From NCBI GenBank assembly GCA_050184115.1, contig JBFXAQ010000001.1, forward strand, positions 496,001-560,000: a DNA stretch of 64,000 bases, written 5' to 3'. A program made the translations under genes and the position numbers. How positions within the stretch are numbered: the stretch's first letter is position 1; every line of letters begins with the position of its first letter. Below the pieces are notes generated by a model. It was not told the DNA's origin, did no database searches, and saw only the letters and a program-made list of their open reading frames with translations. This stretch comes from JACKNG01 sp050184115 (GTDB lineage Bacteria; Pseudomonadota; Gammaproteobacteria; Ga0077536). This document shows positions 46,392 through 55,224 of the stretch, piece by piece.

Positions 46392-47260
46392 CAGCGTGAA
46401 CCGCGATTGACGCGATAAGTCGTGCGCCCGATGAGTTCGAACACGGTACTGGCGCCGAACATCGATTCCGAGTGGCCGATGAACAGGTAGCCGTGATTGG
46501 CGATCATCTGACCGTAGCGTTCGAACAGCCGGTGCTGGGTCGGCTTGTCGAAATAGATCAGGACGTTGCGGCAGAAGATGGCGTCGAACGGTCCCTTGAA
46601 GGGCCATTCGTGCATGAGGTTCAACGGCGCGAAGCGGATGATCTCCTGCAACGCTGGCTTGACCTGGTACTGCCCGGCGCCGTCGGCCTTGCGGAACCAT
46701 TGCTGTCGGCGTGCAGCCGACACGCCCTGCAGACGGTTCTCGGCATAGATCCCGGCCCGGGCCGTGGCGACGACGTTGGAGTCGATGTCGGTGGCCAGGA
46801 TGCGGATGTCCCAGCGCTCGGCGTTCGGCACGCTCTCGAGCAGGGTCATGGCGATGCTGTAGGGTTCTTCGCCGGTCGAGCACCCGGCCGACCAGATGCG
46901 CAGGCGGCGGCTGGTTGCGTTGGCCTTGACGAATTCGGGGATGGCGGTTTGCGTGAGAAAGTCGAAGTGATGGTTCTCGCGGAAGAACGAGGTCAGGTTG
47001 GTGGTGATGGCGTTGATGAACTCGCCCATCTCCACGCCCTCATCGCGTTCGAGCAGCGCGCAATAGTCGTCGAAGCCGCTCAACCCGAGGGCGCGAATAC
47101 GTCGCGCGAGGCGACCGTAGACCAACTCACGCTTGGAATCGTTGAGCGTGATGCCAGCCTGGCGCGCAACCAGTTCGCGTAGCAGGTTGAAGTGGCGGTC
47201 GTTGAAGTCGTACTCGTGGGTCGAGGAGCGTTCGACGATGGTCGCGGCTGGGCTGGCCAT
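46391..47260 (-). CDS. cheR: chemotaxis protein methyltransferase CheR
   Basis: SAM-dependent methylation of receptor glutamates. 289 aa. N-terminal alpha-domain (FNLLRELVARQAGITLNDSK), SAM loop WSAGCSTGEEPYSIAMTLL, ILATDIDSNVVATARAGIY, and CRNVLIYFDKPTQ. The beta-subdomain that grips a receptor C-terminal pentapeptide is within range 190-230. The two upstream receptors both end in VWEEF, matching such a tether. Overlaps cheD by 1-3 nt. Confidence 0.96.
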   Translation of the reverse strand: MASPAATIVERSSTHEYDFNDRHFNLLRELVARQAGITLNDSKRELVYGRLARRIRALGLSGFDDYCALLERDEGVEMGEFINAITTNLTSFFRENHHFDFLTQTAIPEFVKANATSRRLRIWSAGCSTGEEPYSIAMTLLESVPNAERWDIRILATDIDSNVVATARAGIYAENRLQGVSAARRQQWFRKADGAGQYQVKPALQEIIRFAPLNLMHEWPFKGPFDAIFCRNVLIYFDKPTQHRLFERYGQMIANHGYLFIGHSESMFGASTVFELIGRTTYRVNRGSR

Positions 47261-47264
47261 GTGT

Positions 47265-47546
47265 CTACTCCCTGGCTCCGAGGCCGAACGTTTCCTCGAG
47301 TCCGATGGTGCGTGCGGCGCTGACGAAAGCCGCGCTCGGCGATACCAGCTTGAAGCCGCGGTTCATCGCGTCGCATTGGCGACGCACGGCCAGCAGGCAC
47401 TGCAGGGCCGCGGCGTCGACGCTCTCGACACCACTGGCGTCGATGGTGAGGTCGCTCGCGCTGGCATCGCAGGCTTCCTTGAGGGCGGCGACACCGGCGA
47501 TTCGGCAGGTGCCGTCGAGGACGATGGCGTCAGGCGCTGTGCTCAT
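47265..47546 (-). CDS. STAS-domain protein lacking the phospho-acceptor serine
   Basis: 93 aa, SpoIIAA-like fold (IVLDGTCRIAGVAALKEACD; VESVDAAALQCLLAVRRQ). The usual serine after Asp is Ala45, so it should not be a kinase substrate. It ends 4 nt before cheR and follows the PAS receptor. Its role could be a structural or decoy partner of the kinase or receptor cluster. Confidence 0.88.
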   Translation of the reverse strand: MSTAPDAIVLDGTCRIAGVAALKEACDASASDLTIDASGVESVDAAALQCLLAVRRQCDAMNRGFKLVSPSAAFVSAARTIGLEETFGLGARE

Positions 47547-47700
47547 GATGAGAATTCCTTGGTTCTTCCTTGTTTGTATTCAGTCGTGGGGCGCGAGCGC
47601 CCAATCCCGTCTTGTCGCCGGCTGGGAATGGCACGCGATGGCTGGACCCGTGTTCGCGAACCCCCGCGAAGCGTCCCGCGGTTGCGTGGCTGCCCATGCT

Positions 47701-48638
47701 TCAGAACTCCTCCCACACGTCGCCACCGGCGGCAGCGGCCTTGGCCGCGGGCTTGGCCGCGCGCTGGGCGGGCCTGCCGGCCTGCTGCTGGTCGTTCCAG
47801 GGGCGGTCGGCGCTGCGGCGCTCGACGGCCGGGCGGTTGCCGGCCGGGGCAGCGGACAAGGTCATGCCTTCGCCAGTGTTGAAGAACTGCATCAGTTCGA
47901 GCAACGAACGCGATTCCTCGTCCATCGACTCGGAAGCGGCGGCGGCTTCCTCGACCAGGGCGGCGTTCTGCTGGGTCATCTGGTCCATCTGCGTGACGGC
48001 CTGGTTGACCTGGCTGATGCCGCTCGACTGCTCTTCGGAGGCGACCGCGATCTCGCCGATGATGTCGGAGACCTTCTTCACGGAGTTGACGATTTCGGTG
48101 AGCGTGGCGCCGGATTCGTCGACCAGCTTGGAACCCTCGGTGACCTTCTGTACGGAATCGTTGATGAGAGCCTTGATCTCCTTGGCGGCGGAGGCCGAGC
48201 GCTGGGCGAGGTTGCGTACCTCGGAGGCGACGACGGCGAAGCCGCGGCCCTGTTCGCCGGCGCGGGCGGCTTCGACCGCGGCGTTGAGGGCGAGCAGGTT
48301 GGTCTGGAAGGCGATCTCGTCGATGACGCCGATGATGTCGGCGATCTTCTTGCTCGACTCGTTGATTTCCGACATCGCGGCGACCGCGCGGCCGACGACC
48401 TCGCCGCCTTGGGCGGCCTGGTCGCGGGTCGAGGAGGCGAGCTGGTCGGCCTGGCGGGAGTTGTCGGCGTTCTGCTGCACGGTGGAGGTCATCTCCTCCA
48501 TGCTGGCGGCGGTCTCCTCGAGCGAAGAGGCCTGCTCCTCGGTGCGCGCCGACAGCTCGGTGTTGCCCTTGGAGACTTCGCTCGCGGCCGAGTTGATGCT
48601 CAGCGCACTGCCACGGATCTTCTCGACCATGTCGCGCA
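47701..48638 (-). repeat. 938-bp repeat, copy 1: 3' part of the PAS-PAS receptor
   Basis: It runs from the stop codon through the signalling domain and matches 49677-50614 at constant offset 1976. By my reading the only mismatch is at 48622/50598. Identity ends abruptly just upstream of the first conserved signalling helix. Confidence 0.9.
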
Positions 48639-49524
48639 ACTGCACGATGGTGCCGTTGACGGCACTCTGCAACTCGGCGAATTCGCCCGTGAACCGCCCA
48701 TCCATGGACAGCGTCAGGTCGCCTTGCGCCATCGCCTGCATCACCTCGGCGCAGCGATTAACGGCAGTCTTGCGCTCGGTGACATCGGTGGCGTACTTGA
48801 CCACCTTGAACGGTTTGCCGTTCATGTCGAGGATGGGGTTGTAGGAGGCCTGGATCCAGACTTCCTTGCCGCCCTTGCCGTAGCGCAGGTATTCGGCGGC
48901 GTCGTACTCGCCGCGGTTGAGCCGGGCCCAGAAGGCCTTGTAATCCGGGCTCGCCGCGTAGACCGGGTCGGCGAACATCGAGTGATGCCGTCCCTTGATC
49001 TCGGCCAGGGTGTAACCCATGGCGCCGAGGAAATTGTCGTTTGCGGTCAGGATGGTGCCGTCCATCTCGAACTCGATCACCGCCTGCGATTTGCCGATTG
49101 CCTCGATCTGGCCGGCTGCGTCGGCTGAGCGGAGCTTGTCCGCGGTGACGTCCGAGGCGATCTTGACGACCTTGTAGACGCGACCCGCTGCATCCCTTAC
49201 CGGGTTGTAGGACGCCTGGATCCAGATCTCCCGGCCACCTTTGGCGATGCGCTTGTATTCCCCGGCGTCGTAGGTGCCGCGAGCGAGCCGCGGCCAGAAT
49301 TCCCGGTACTCCGCGGTGCCGGTATGCCTCGCGTCGACGAACATGGAGTGGTGCTTGCCGCGGATCTCATCCAACGAATAACCGACGGCGGTCAGGAAAT
49401 TCTCGTTCGCCGTGATGATCGTGCCATCCGTCTCGAACTCGATGATTGCCTGGGATGCGCTGAAGGCGGCGAGGATGTCGGCGGCCTCGTTGCGATCGAG
49501 GGCCTGATCGTTGGATGTGTTCAT
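47701..49524 (-). CDS. cytoplasmic PAS-PAS methyl-accepting chemotaxis protein
   Basis: ATG 49524 (MNTSNDQALDRNEAADI, 607 aa). No membrane helix. Two tandem PAS domains, about 20-130 and 142-255, are alike (LDEIRGKHHSMF / LAEIKGRHHSMF; GREIWIQASYNPV / GKEVWIQASYNPI), the BdlA/Aer type of sensor that may hold FAD or heme. The signalling domain has the hairpin IAFQTNLLALNAAVEAARAG. C-terminal DVWEEF is a CheR-tether pentapeptide. The last 938 bp are almost identical to those of the neighbouring globin receptor. Confidence 0.95.
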   Translation of the reverse strand: MNTSNDQALDRNEAADILAAFSASQAIIEFETDGTIITANENFLTAVGYSLDEIRGKHHSMFVDARHTGTAEYREFWPRLARGTYDAGEYKRIAKGGREIWIQASYNPVRDAAGRVYKVVKIASDVTADKLRSADAAGQIEAIGKSQAVIEFEMDGTILTANDNFLGAMGYTLAEIKGRHHSMFADPVYAASPDYKAFWARLNRGEYDAAEYLRYGKGGKEVWIQASYNPILDMNGKPFKVVKYATDVTERKTAVNRCAEVMQAMAQGDLTLSMDGRFTGEFAELQSAVNGTIVQLRDMVEKIRGSALSINSAASEVSKGNTELSARTEEQASSLEETAASMEEMTSTVQQNADNSRQADQLASSTRDQAAQGGEVVGRAVAAMSEINESSKKIADIIGVIDEIAFQTNLLALNAAVEAARAGEQGRGFAVVASEVRNLAQRSASAAKEIKALINDSVQKVTEGSKLVDESGATLTEIVNSVKKVSDIIGEIAVASEEQSSGISQVNQAVTQMDQMTQQNAALVEEAAAASESMDEESRSLLELMQFFNTGEGMTLSAAPAGNRPAVERRSADRPWNDQQQAGRPAQRAAKPAAKAAAAGGDVWEEF

Positions 49525-49676
49525 GATGCGATGCGACTCCGTAGCGAAACTCGTCATTCAGCGTCGGCTGCCTGAACCCGGACGTACGCCGGGCAAGCGC
49601 TGTACATAGTCGTTGAGGGGGGGCGTTCGGTCCGGGGGTGGCCACCGGCGCTCGAACGCACCCGACGGACTGCCTG

Positions 49677-50614
49677 TCAGAACTCCTCCCACACGTCGCC
49701 ACCGGCGGCAGCGGCCTTGGCCGCGGGCTTGGCCGCGCGCTGGGCGGGCCTGCCGGCCTGCTGCTGGTCGTTCCAGGGGCGGTCGGCGCTGCGGCGCTCG
49801 ACGGCCGGGCGGTTGCCGGCCGGGGCAGCGGACAAGGTCATGCCTTCGCCAGTGTTGAAGAACTGCATCAGTTCGAGCAACGAACGCGATTCCTCGTCCA
49901 TCGACTCGGAAGCGGCGGCGGCTTCCTCGACCAGGGCGGCGTTCTGCTGGGTCATCTGGTCCATCTGCGTGACGGCCTGGTTGACCTGGCTGATGCCGCT
50001 CGACTGCTCTTCGGAGGCGACCGCGATCTCGCCGATGATGTCGGAGACCTTCTTCACGGAGTTGACGATTTCGGTGAGCGTGGCGCCGGATTCGTCGACC
50101 AGCTTGGAACCCTCGGTGACCTTCTGTACGGAATCGTTGATGAGAGCCTTGATCTCCTTGGCGGCGGAGGCCGAGCGCTGGGCGAGGTTGCGTACCTCGG
50201 AGGCGACGACGGCGAAGCCGCGGCCCTGTTCGCCGGCGCGGGCGGCTTCGACCGCGGCGTTGAGGGCGAGCAGGTTGGTCTGGAAGGCGATCTCGTCGAT
50301 GACGCCGATGATGTCGGCGATCTTCTTGCTCGACTCGTTGATTTCCGACATCGCGGCGACCGCGCGGCCGACGACCTCGCCGCCTTGGGCGGCCTGGTCG
50401 CGGGTCGAGGAGGCGAGCTGGTCGGCCTGGCGGGAGTTGTCGGCGTTCTGCTGCACGGTGGAGGTCATCTCCTCCATGCTGGCGGCGGTCTCCTCGAGCG
50501 AAGAGGCCTGCTCCTCGGTGCGCGCCGACAGCTCGGTGTTGCCCTTGGAGACTTCGCTCGCGGCCGAGTTGATGCTCAGCGCACTGCCACGGATCTTTTC
50601 GACCATGTCGCGCA
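49677..50614 (-). repeat. 938-bp repeat, copy 2: 3' part of the globin receptor
   Basis: See copy 1 at 47701-48638; one mismatch was seen over 938 bp. The extreme identity implies recent duplication or gene conversion of the signalling module. Confidence 0.9.
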
Positions 50615-52097
50615 GGTTGACGATGGACGAGTTGACCGCCTGCATCAGGGCCGCGAACTCGCCGGCGAATTCGCCTTCCATGACCTGGGTGAGGTCACCC
50701 GACGACATCGAATCCATGACGCGGTTGCACTCGCGCAGCGGAGTGACGACTGCATCGATGAGCGAATTGATACCCTCGCCCAGGGTGCGGACGAAGCCGG
50801 TGTAGTTGTCGACTTCGATCTTGCGGTCGAACTCGCCACGGGCGGTGGCCTCGATGAGGCTCGCGATCTGACGCTCGGCGTCCTTCTGTTCGGTGATGTC
50901 CTTCCACTCGACCATGTTGCCCATGTACTTGCCGTTGTGATCGAGGATCGCCGTGGCGTTCACCTCGAACTCGAGGTCCGCGACCTTGATCTGAGCTCGC
51001 GCCGGCAGCCGGCTGGGATCCGAGAGCAGGGCGCGCTGGTGGGCCGGGTTCTTGTGGAACTGGTCGATGCAGGACCCGATCAGCTTGTCGGCGTCGAAGC
51101 CCGGGAAGAGCGCGCGCAGCTCCTTCTGGCGGTTGCGCAGGAGTTCCACCACCGACGGGTTCGCGTAGGTGACGACGAAGTCGGAATCGCACAGCATGAG
51201 TGCCGCGGTCGATCCGTCGATCGCCGATTGCAGCCGCGCAACCTCGGTTTCCTTGGCGCGCTGCTCGGTAACGTCGTACCACTCCAGCGTGCAGCCGATG
51301 AACTCACCGTGGTCGTCGATCTGTGCCGTGACGTTGATGTTGAACGTCAGGTGCGCGATGTGGATGTCGGTCGAGAACGGCAGGTTCGACGGATCCGCCA
51401 GCAGCTTGCGCTGGTGCGCGGGATTCTTGTGGAACATGTCGATGCACGAACCGATGATCTTGTCGGCATCGAAACCGCGGAACACCGTGCCCAGGGCATC
51501 TGCATGGCGCGCAAGGAGATCGCGTGTCGCCCCATTGGCATAGGTCACCACGAGATCGCGATCGACCATCATGATGGCGGTGAGCGTGCTGTTCATCGCC
51601 GAACGAAGGCGCGTCAGTTCCAGTTTCTCGGAAGTGTTGTCTGCAGGTGCGTTCATGGCATTGTCCTCGGGGTGCGCGTACGCACCAAGCATGGTTGAAG
51701 CGATGACTTGGAATGCCTCGGTCCAGGCATGCTCCGTCTCTGGTGTCCAGGAGTCACCGCAGAGCTGTTTCATTTCGTCGATGAGAATTCCGGCGACGAC
51801 GGCGTAGTGGGCCGGCTGGGCGCCGTAGTCCTCGTGCCTGCGGCCCATCTCCTTGAGCGTTTCGACCAGGGCGGCGGGGTCGCGCAGACCCTTGACGACC
51901 GCGGCAAGGGCGCCCACGAGTTTGCGTCGCTGTGCCGCCGGTTCCGTATTCGCGAACAGCGGCTTCACCTCGGGGTGCTCGGCGAACAGGCGCGTGTAGA
52001 AGCGCTCGACCAGCACATCGGCCTGGCCCGCGACCTGGGCGAACGAGTCTTCGACGAGGTTGATGTCGAAGTACTCCTCGAGTGGGTTCTTGCTCAT
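49677..52097 (-). CDS. globin-PAS-PAS chemoreceptor with flavohemoglobin-type N-terminal globin
   Basis: 806 aa, no membrane helix. Residues 1-141 are a globin of the flavohemoglobin/Vitreoscilla type, not the HemAT type: FAEHPEVKPLFAN with CD1 Phe48, B10 Tyr34 (ERFYTRLF), E7 Gln56 (PAAQRRKLV), proximal His88 (GRRHEDYGAQPAHY). Two similar PAS domains follow (about 160-275 and 280-395; GSCIDMFHKNPAHQR and GSCIDQFHKNPAHQR). Then comes a HAMP-like linker and an MCP signalling domain (IAFQTNLLALNAAVEAARAG) ending VWEEF. It lies between cheW and the PAS-PAS receptor in the che operon and probably senses O2, NO or redox. Domain identity is firm, ligand inferred. Confidence 0.93.
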   Translation of the reverse strand: MSKNPLEEYFDINLVEDSFAQVAGQADVLVERFYTRLFAEHPEVKPLFANTEPAAQRRKLVGALAAVVKGLRDPAALVETLKEMGRRHEDYGAQPAHYAVVAGILIDEMKQLCGDSWTPETEHAWTEAFQVIASTMLGAYAHPEDNAMNAPADNTSEKLELTRLRSAMNSTLTAIMMVDRDLVVTYANGATRDLLARHADALGTVFRGFDADKIIGSCIDMFHKNPAHQRKLLADPSNLPFSTDIHIAHLTFNINVTAQIDDHGEFIGCTLEWYDVTEQRAKETEVARLQSAIDGSTAALMLCDSDFVVTYANPSVVELLRNRQKELRALFPGFDADKLIGSCIDQFHKNPAHQRALLSDPSRLPARAQIKVADLEFEVNATAILDHNGKYMGNMVEWKDITEQKDAERQIASLIEATARGEFDRKIEVDNYTGFVRTLGEGINSLIDAVVTPLRECNRVMDSMSSGDLTQVMEGEFAGEFAALMQAVNSSIVNLRDMVEKIRGSALSINSAASEVSKGNTELSARTEEQASSLEETAASMEEMTSTVQQNADNSRQADQLASSTRDQAAQGGEVVGRAVAAMSEINESSKKIADIIGVIDEIAFQTNLLALNAAVEAARAGEQGRGFAVVASEVRNLAQRSASAAKEIKALINDSVQKVTEGSKLVDESGATLTEIVNSVKKVSDIIGEIAVASEEQSSGISQVNQAVTQMDQMTQQNAALVEEAAAASESMDEESRSLLELMQFFNTGEGMTLSAAPAGNRPAVERRSADRPWNDQQQAGRPAQRAAKPAAKAAAAGGDVWEEF

Positions 52098-52110
52098 GAC
52101 GATGCCTCGC

Positions 52111-52629
52111 TCAGTGCTGGGCCGCGGCGTGCATGGCCGCGTCGCGCCCGACCAGTTGGTCGATGTCGAGCAGGATCACCATCTTGTCGTCGACGGTGGC
52201 CAGCGCGCGGATGAAATCGGTGTGGGCGTGCTCACCGAAGTCCGGGGCCGGGTTGAACTGCTCGGCGGTTACGTTGTAGACGTCTGATACGGCGTCGACG
52301 ACGAAGCCGATGGTGCGTTCGCCGGCTTCGTGCTCGACCTTGAGGACGATGACCACGGTGGTCGCGGTGTACTCGATGGCCGGCATGTTGAAGCGCAGCC
52401 GCAGGTCGATGATCGGCACGATCGCGCCGCGCAGGTTCATCACCCCGCGGATGTACTCCGGCGTGTTGGGGATCTTGGTGGTCGGCATCCAGCCCTTGAT
52501 TTCCTGCACGCGCAGGATGTCGACGCCGTACTCCTCGCCGTTGAGAAGAAAGGTCAGGTACTGGTCCGCGTTGCCGGCCGCGTTGCCGATGCCCATCTCG
52601 ATGGGCCGTTGGGTTGCGCTCGCTTCCAT
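52111..52629 (-). CDS. cheW: chemotaxis adaptor CheW
   Basis: Couples receptors to CheA. 172 aa, one CheW domain: DQYLTFLLNGEEYGVDILRVQEI, GVMNLRGAIVPIIDLRLRF, TIGFVVDAVSDVYN. It begins 11 nt after cheA and ends 13 nt before the globin receptor. Confidence 0.96.
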   Translation of the reverse strand: MEASATQRPIEMGIGNAAGNADQYLTFLLNGEEYGVDILRVQEIKGWMPTTKIPNTPEYIRGVMNLRGAIVPIIDLRLRFNMPAIEYTATTVVIVLKVEHEAGERTIGFVVDAVSDVYNVTAEQFNPAPDFGEHAHTDFIRALATVDDKMVILLDIDQLVGRDAAMHAAAQH

Positions 52630-52640
52630 CCGGATTTCTC

Positions 52641-54734
52641 CTAGGCGGCTTGGTTTCTGATGGCGGCCCTGGGCGCGGCCGCGTGGCGGTGCAGGGCGAT
52701 GAGGCCGCCCGCGTCGAGAATCATGGCGACGGTGCCGTCGCCCAGGATCGTCGCGCCCGAGATGCCCTCGACGCGGCGGTAGTTGGTTTCAAGGCTCTTG
52801 ATGACCACCTGCTGCTGGCCGAGCAATTCGTCGACGAAGATGCCAGCTCGCTGGCCTTCGCCCTCGACCACGACCAGCAGGCCCTGTTCGAGAACCCTGG
52901 ACTGCGGCTCGACCCCGAACACGTCGTACAGGCGCACGATGGGGATGTAGTCGCCACGTAGCCGGTAGAGCTCAGCGCTACCGGCGACGGACTTGACGCG
53001 GTCGGTCTGGGCCTGCAGCGACTCGACGATGGAGACCAGCGGCACGATGTAGGTCTGGGCACCGACGCGAACGAGCTGACCATCGAGGATGGCGAGCGTC
53101 AGGGGCAGGCGGATGCGGATGGTCGAACCGGTGCCGAACTTCGAATCGAGTTCGATGACGCCGCCCAGTTCCTTGATGTTGCGCTTGACCACGTCCATGC
53201 CGACGCCGCGACCGGACACGTCGCTCAGTTCCTTGGCGGTCGAGAACCCGGGGTGGAAGATGAGCTCGTGGATCTTGTCCTCGGGCAGCACTTCCTCGGC
53301 GCCGACGAGGCCGCGTTCACGCGCCTTGGCGAGGAGCTTGTCCGGGTTGAGCCCGGCGCCGTCATCGCTGATCTCGATGACGATGTTGCCGCCCTCGTGG
53401 CGCGCGGCGAGTGTCAGCGTGCCCTGGCGGCTCTTGCCAGCCTGGGCGCGGTCGGCCGGGGTCTCGATGCCGTGGTCCAGCGCGTTGCGGACGAGGTGGA
53501 CGAGCGGGTCGGCGATCTTCTCCAGCACGGTCTTGTCGAGCTCGGTCTGCTCGCCGACGATCTTGAGCTCCACTTCCTTGCCGAGCTTGCTGCTGAGGTC
53601 GCGGACCAGGCGCGGGAAGCGGTTGAACGAGAAGCTGATCGGCAGCATGCGGATGCGCATCACCGACTCCTGCAGCTCGCGCGTATTGCGTTCGAGCTGC
53701 GCGAGACCCTCGCGCAACTTGTCATAATCGATCTGGCCGGAGTCCTCGTCGAAGTTACCGAGCATCGATTGGGTGATGACCAGTTCGCCGACGAGGTTGA
53801 TGAGGGTGTCGATCTTGGCGATGTCGACACGGATCGAGGAATTGCCGGCGGCGCCCGCGGCGGCGCGCCGATCGCCCGTGCGACGGTCCTCGCCGTCGCG
53901 GCGGTCCTCGGCCGGTGGCGCGGCCTGCAGCACCGGCTGGGGGCTGTCGTCGCTGGCGGCAGCGCCATGGGCCTCGTCAGCAACGGCCGACGTGGCCGGG
54001 GCGACGAGCGCATCGCCGTCTTCGCGGACCAGGCTGATGTCGGCGTCGTCCTCGATCCATTCGAACACCTCGCGCACCGCGGCCTCCTCGACGCTGCCAT
54101 CGAGATTGATGGTCCAGGCCAGGTAGCAGGCCTCCGGATCGAAATCGGCGTAAGCGGGCAGACGGGAGCAGTCGGCCTGGACTTCGGCTTCGCCCAGGGC
54201 GCGCAACTCGCGCAGGATGCGGACCGGGTCGTTACCGGTGGTGAACAGGTGCGCGTGCGGTGCGACGCGGATCAGCCAGGCACCGCTACCCGTCGTCGCC
54301 GCGGCGGCCGCGGGTGATGCGGCCACGGTCGTAGTGTCGCCCTGTCCGAGCTTGAGCTGCTCCTCGAGCTGGGCATGCACTTCGGCCACCGCGCCGGCGT
54401 CGTAATCGGCCCCGTCGCGCGCCGCGCTCAGCATCTCGCGCAACGAGTCGACCGCGAGCAGCAGTACGTCGACGGCGGCGCGGGTCACATCGCGGGTGCC
54501 GTTGCGCATCTCGTCGAGCAACGTCTCCAGGATGTGGGTGAAATCGCTGATGGCGGTGAAGCCGAAGGTGCCGCTGCCACCCTTGATGGAATGGGCGGCA
54601 CGAAAGATGGCGTTGATGGCTTCGGAATCAGGCCGTCCGATCTCGAGATCGAGCAGGCCTGATTCCATCACCTCGAGCCCTTCGAAGGACTCCTCGAAGA
54701 ACACCTGGTGGAATTGCGCGATATCGATGGACAT
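52641..54734 (-). CDS. cheA: chemotaxis histidine kinase CheA
   Basis: ATG 54734 (MSIDIAQFHQVFFEESF, 697 aa). Hpt domain with phospho-acceptor H48 in FRAAHSIKGGSGTFGF. A region of about 150 residues (140-290) carries the P2-like domain and linkers. Then dimerisation (RVDIAKIDTLINLVGELVI), HATPase (LVRNALDHGIETPADR, EISDDGAGLNPDKL, VSGRGVGMDVVKRNI) and a CheW-like P5 domain (VGAQTYIVPLVSIVESL). It receives receptor input through CheW and would phosphorylate CheY and CheB. Confidence 0.97.
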   Translation of the reverse strand: MSIDIAQFHQVFFEESFEGLEVMESGLLDLEIGRPDSEAINAIFRAAHSIKGGSGTFGFTAISDFTHILETLLDEMRNGTRDVTRAAVDVLLLAVDSLREMLSAARDGADYDAGAVAEVHAQLEEQLKLGQGDTTTVAASPAAAAATTGSGAWLIRVAPHAHLFTTGNDPVRILRELRALGEAEVQADCSRLPAYADFDPEACYLAWTINLDGSVEEAAVREVFEWIEDDADISLVREDGDALVAPATSAVADEAHGAAASDDSPQPVLQAAPPAEDRRDGEDRRTGDRRAAAGAAGNSSIRVDIAKIDTLINLVGELVITQSMLGNFDEDSGQIDYDKLREGLAQLERNTRELQESVMRIRMLPISFSFNRFPRLVRDLSSKLGKEVELKIVGEQTELDKTVLEKIADPLVHLVRNALDHGIETPADRAQAGKSRQGTLTLAARHEGGNIVIEISDDGAGLNPDKLLAKARERGLVGAEEVLPEDKIHELIFHPGFSTAKELSDVSGRGVGMDVVKRNIKELGGVIELDSKFGTGSTIRIRLPLTLAILDGQLVRVGAQTYIVPLVSIVESLQAQTDRVKSVAGSAELYRLRGDYIPIVRLYDVFGVEPQSRVLEQGLLVVVEGEGQRAGIFVDELLGQQQVVIKSLETNYRRVEGISGATILGDGTVAMILDAGGLIALHRHAAAPRAAIRNQAA

Positions 54735-54786
54735 CTGGAGGCCTCGCTGCAGGGGTTCGGGATGATGCGTGGACCGGGTGACGCGC

Positions 54787-55149
54787 TCAGCCGAGAACCT
54801 TGGAGATGGTGGCGAGCAACTGGTCGGGGTTGAACGGCTTGACCAGCCAGCCGGTGGCGCCAGCGGCCTTGCCCTCGGCTTTCTTGTCGGCACCGGACTC
54901 GGTGGTCAGGAGCAGCATCGGCGTGAACTTGTACTGCGGCAGATTGCGCAGCTGGCGGATCAGCTCGATGCCATCCATGTTCGGCATGTTGACGTCGGTG
55001 AGCACGACGTCGACCTTGCCCGAGCGGGCCTTGCTCAGGGCGTCCTGGCCGTCGATCGCCTCGGTGACGTCATAACCGGCGCCCTTGAGGGTGAACGAAA
55101 CCATCTGGCGCATGGAAGCGGAGTCATCGACTGCTAGGACGTTTGCCAT
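54787..55149 (-). CDS. cheY: chemotaxis response regulator CheY
   Basis: Single-domain receiver, 120 aa: acidic pair D8-D9 (LAVDDSASMR), phospho-acceptor D52 (VLTDVNMPNMDG), LLLTTES Thr and the Lys of WLVKPFNPDQ. First core che gene after the STAS gene. No cheZ, cheX or cheC phosphatase lies in the cluster. Confidence 0.96.
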   Translation of the reverse strand: MANVLAVDDSASMRQMVSFTLKGAGYDVTEAIDGQDALSKARSGKVDVVLTDVNMPNMDGIELIRQLRNLPQYKFTPMLLLTTESGADKKAEGKAAGATGWLVKPFNPDQLLATISKVLG

Positions 55150-55224
55150 TGCGTGGCCTCCTCGGAAAGCGGAATCGGATTGGAAAACGAGTTGAGCCTA
55201 ATAGCGACCGTGCCGTGTCGCGCT

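Noticed and set aside
44583..46418. 611-aa plus-strand frame over cheB and cheD
   Set aside because: Shadow of two well-supported che genes.
45747..46883. Longer CheD starting at 46883 (378 aa)
   Set aside because: The first 164 residues are Arg/His-rich and antisense-like, overlapping cheR; the CheD family begins at ATG 46391.
49638..51698. 686-aa open frame antisense to the globin receptor (and a 607-aa counterpart at 47305-49128)
   Set aside because: Repetitive Gly/Leu/Asp shadow of the MCP helices; the similarity between the two is just the duplicated signalling domain.
54787..55200. Flagellar sigma-28 promoter for the che operon
   Set aside because: No TAAA-N15-GCCGATAA-like match seen upstream of cheY or the STAS gene.
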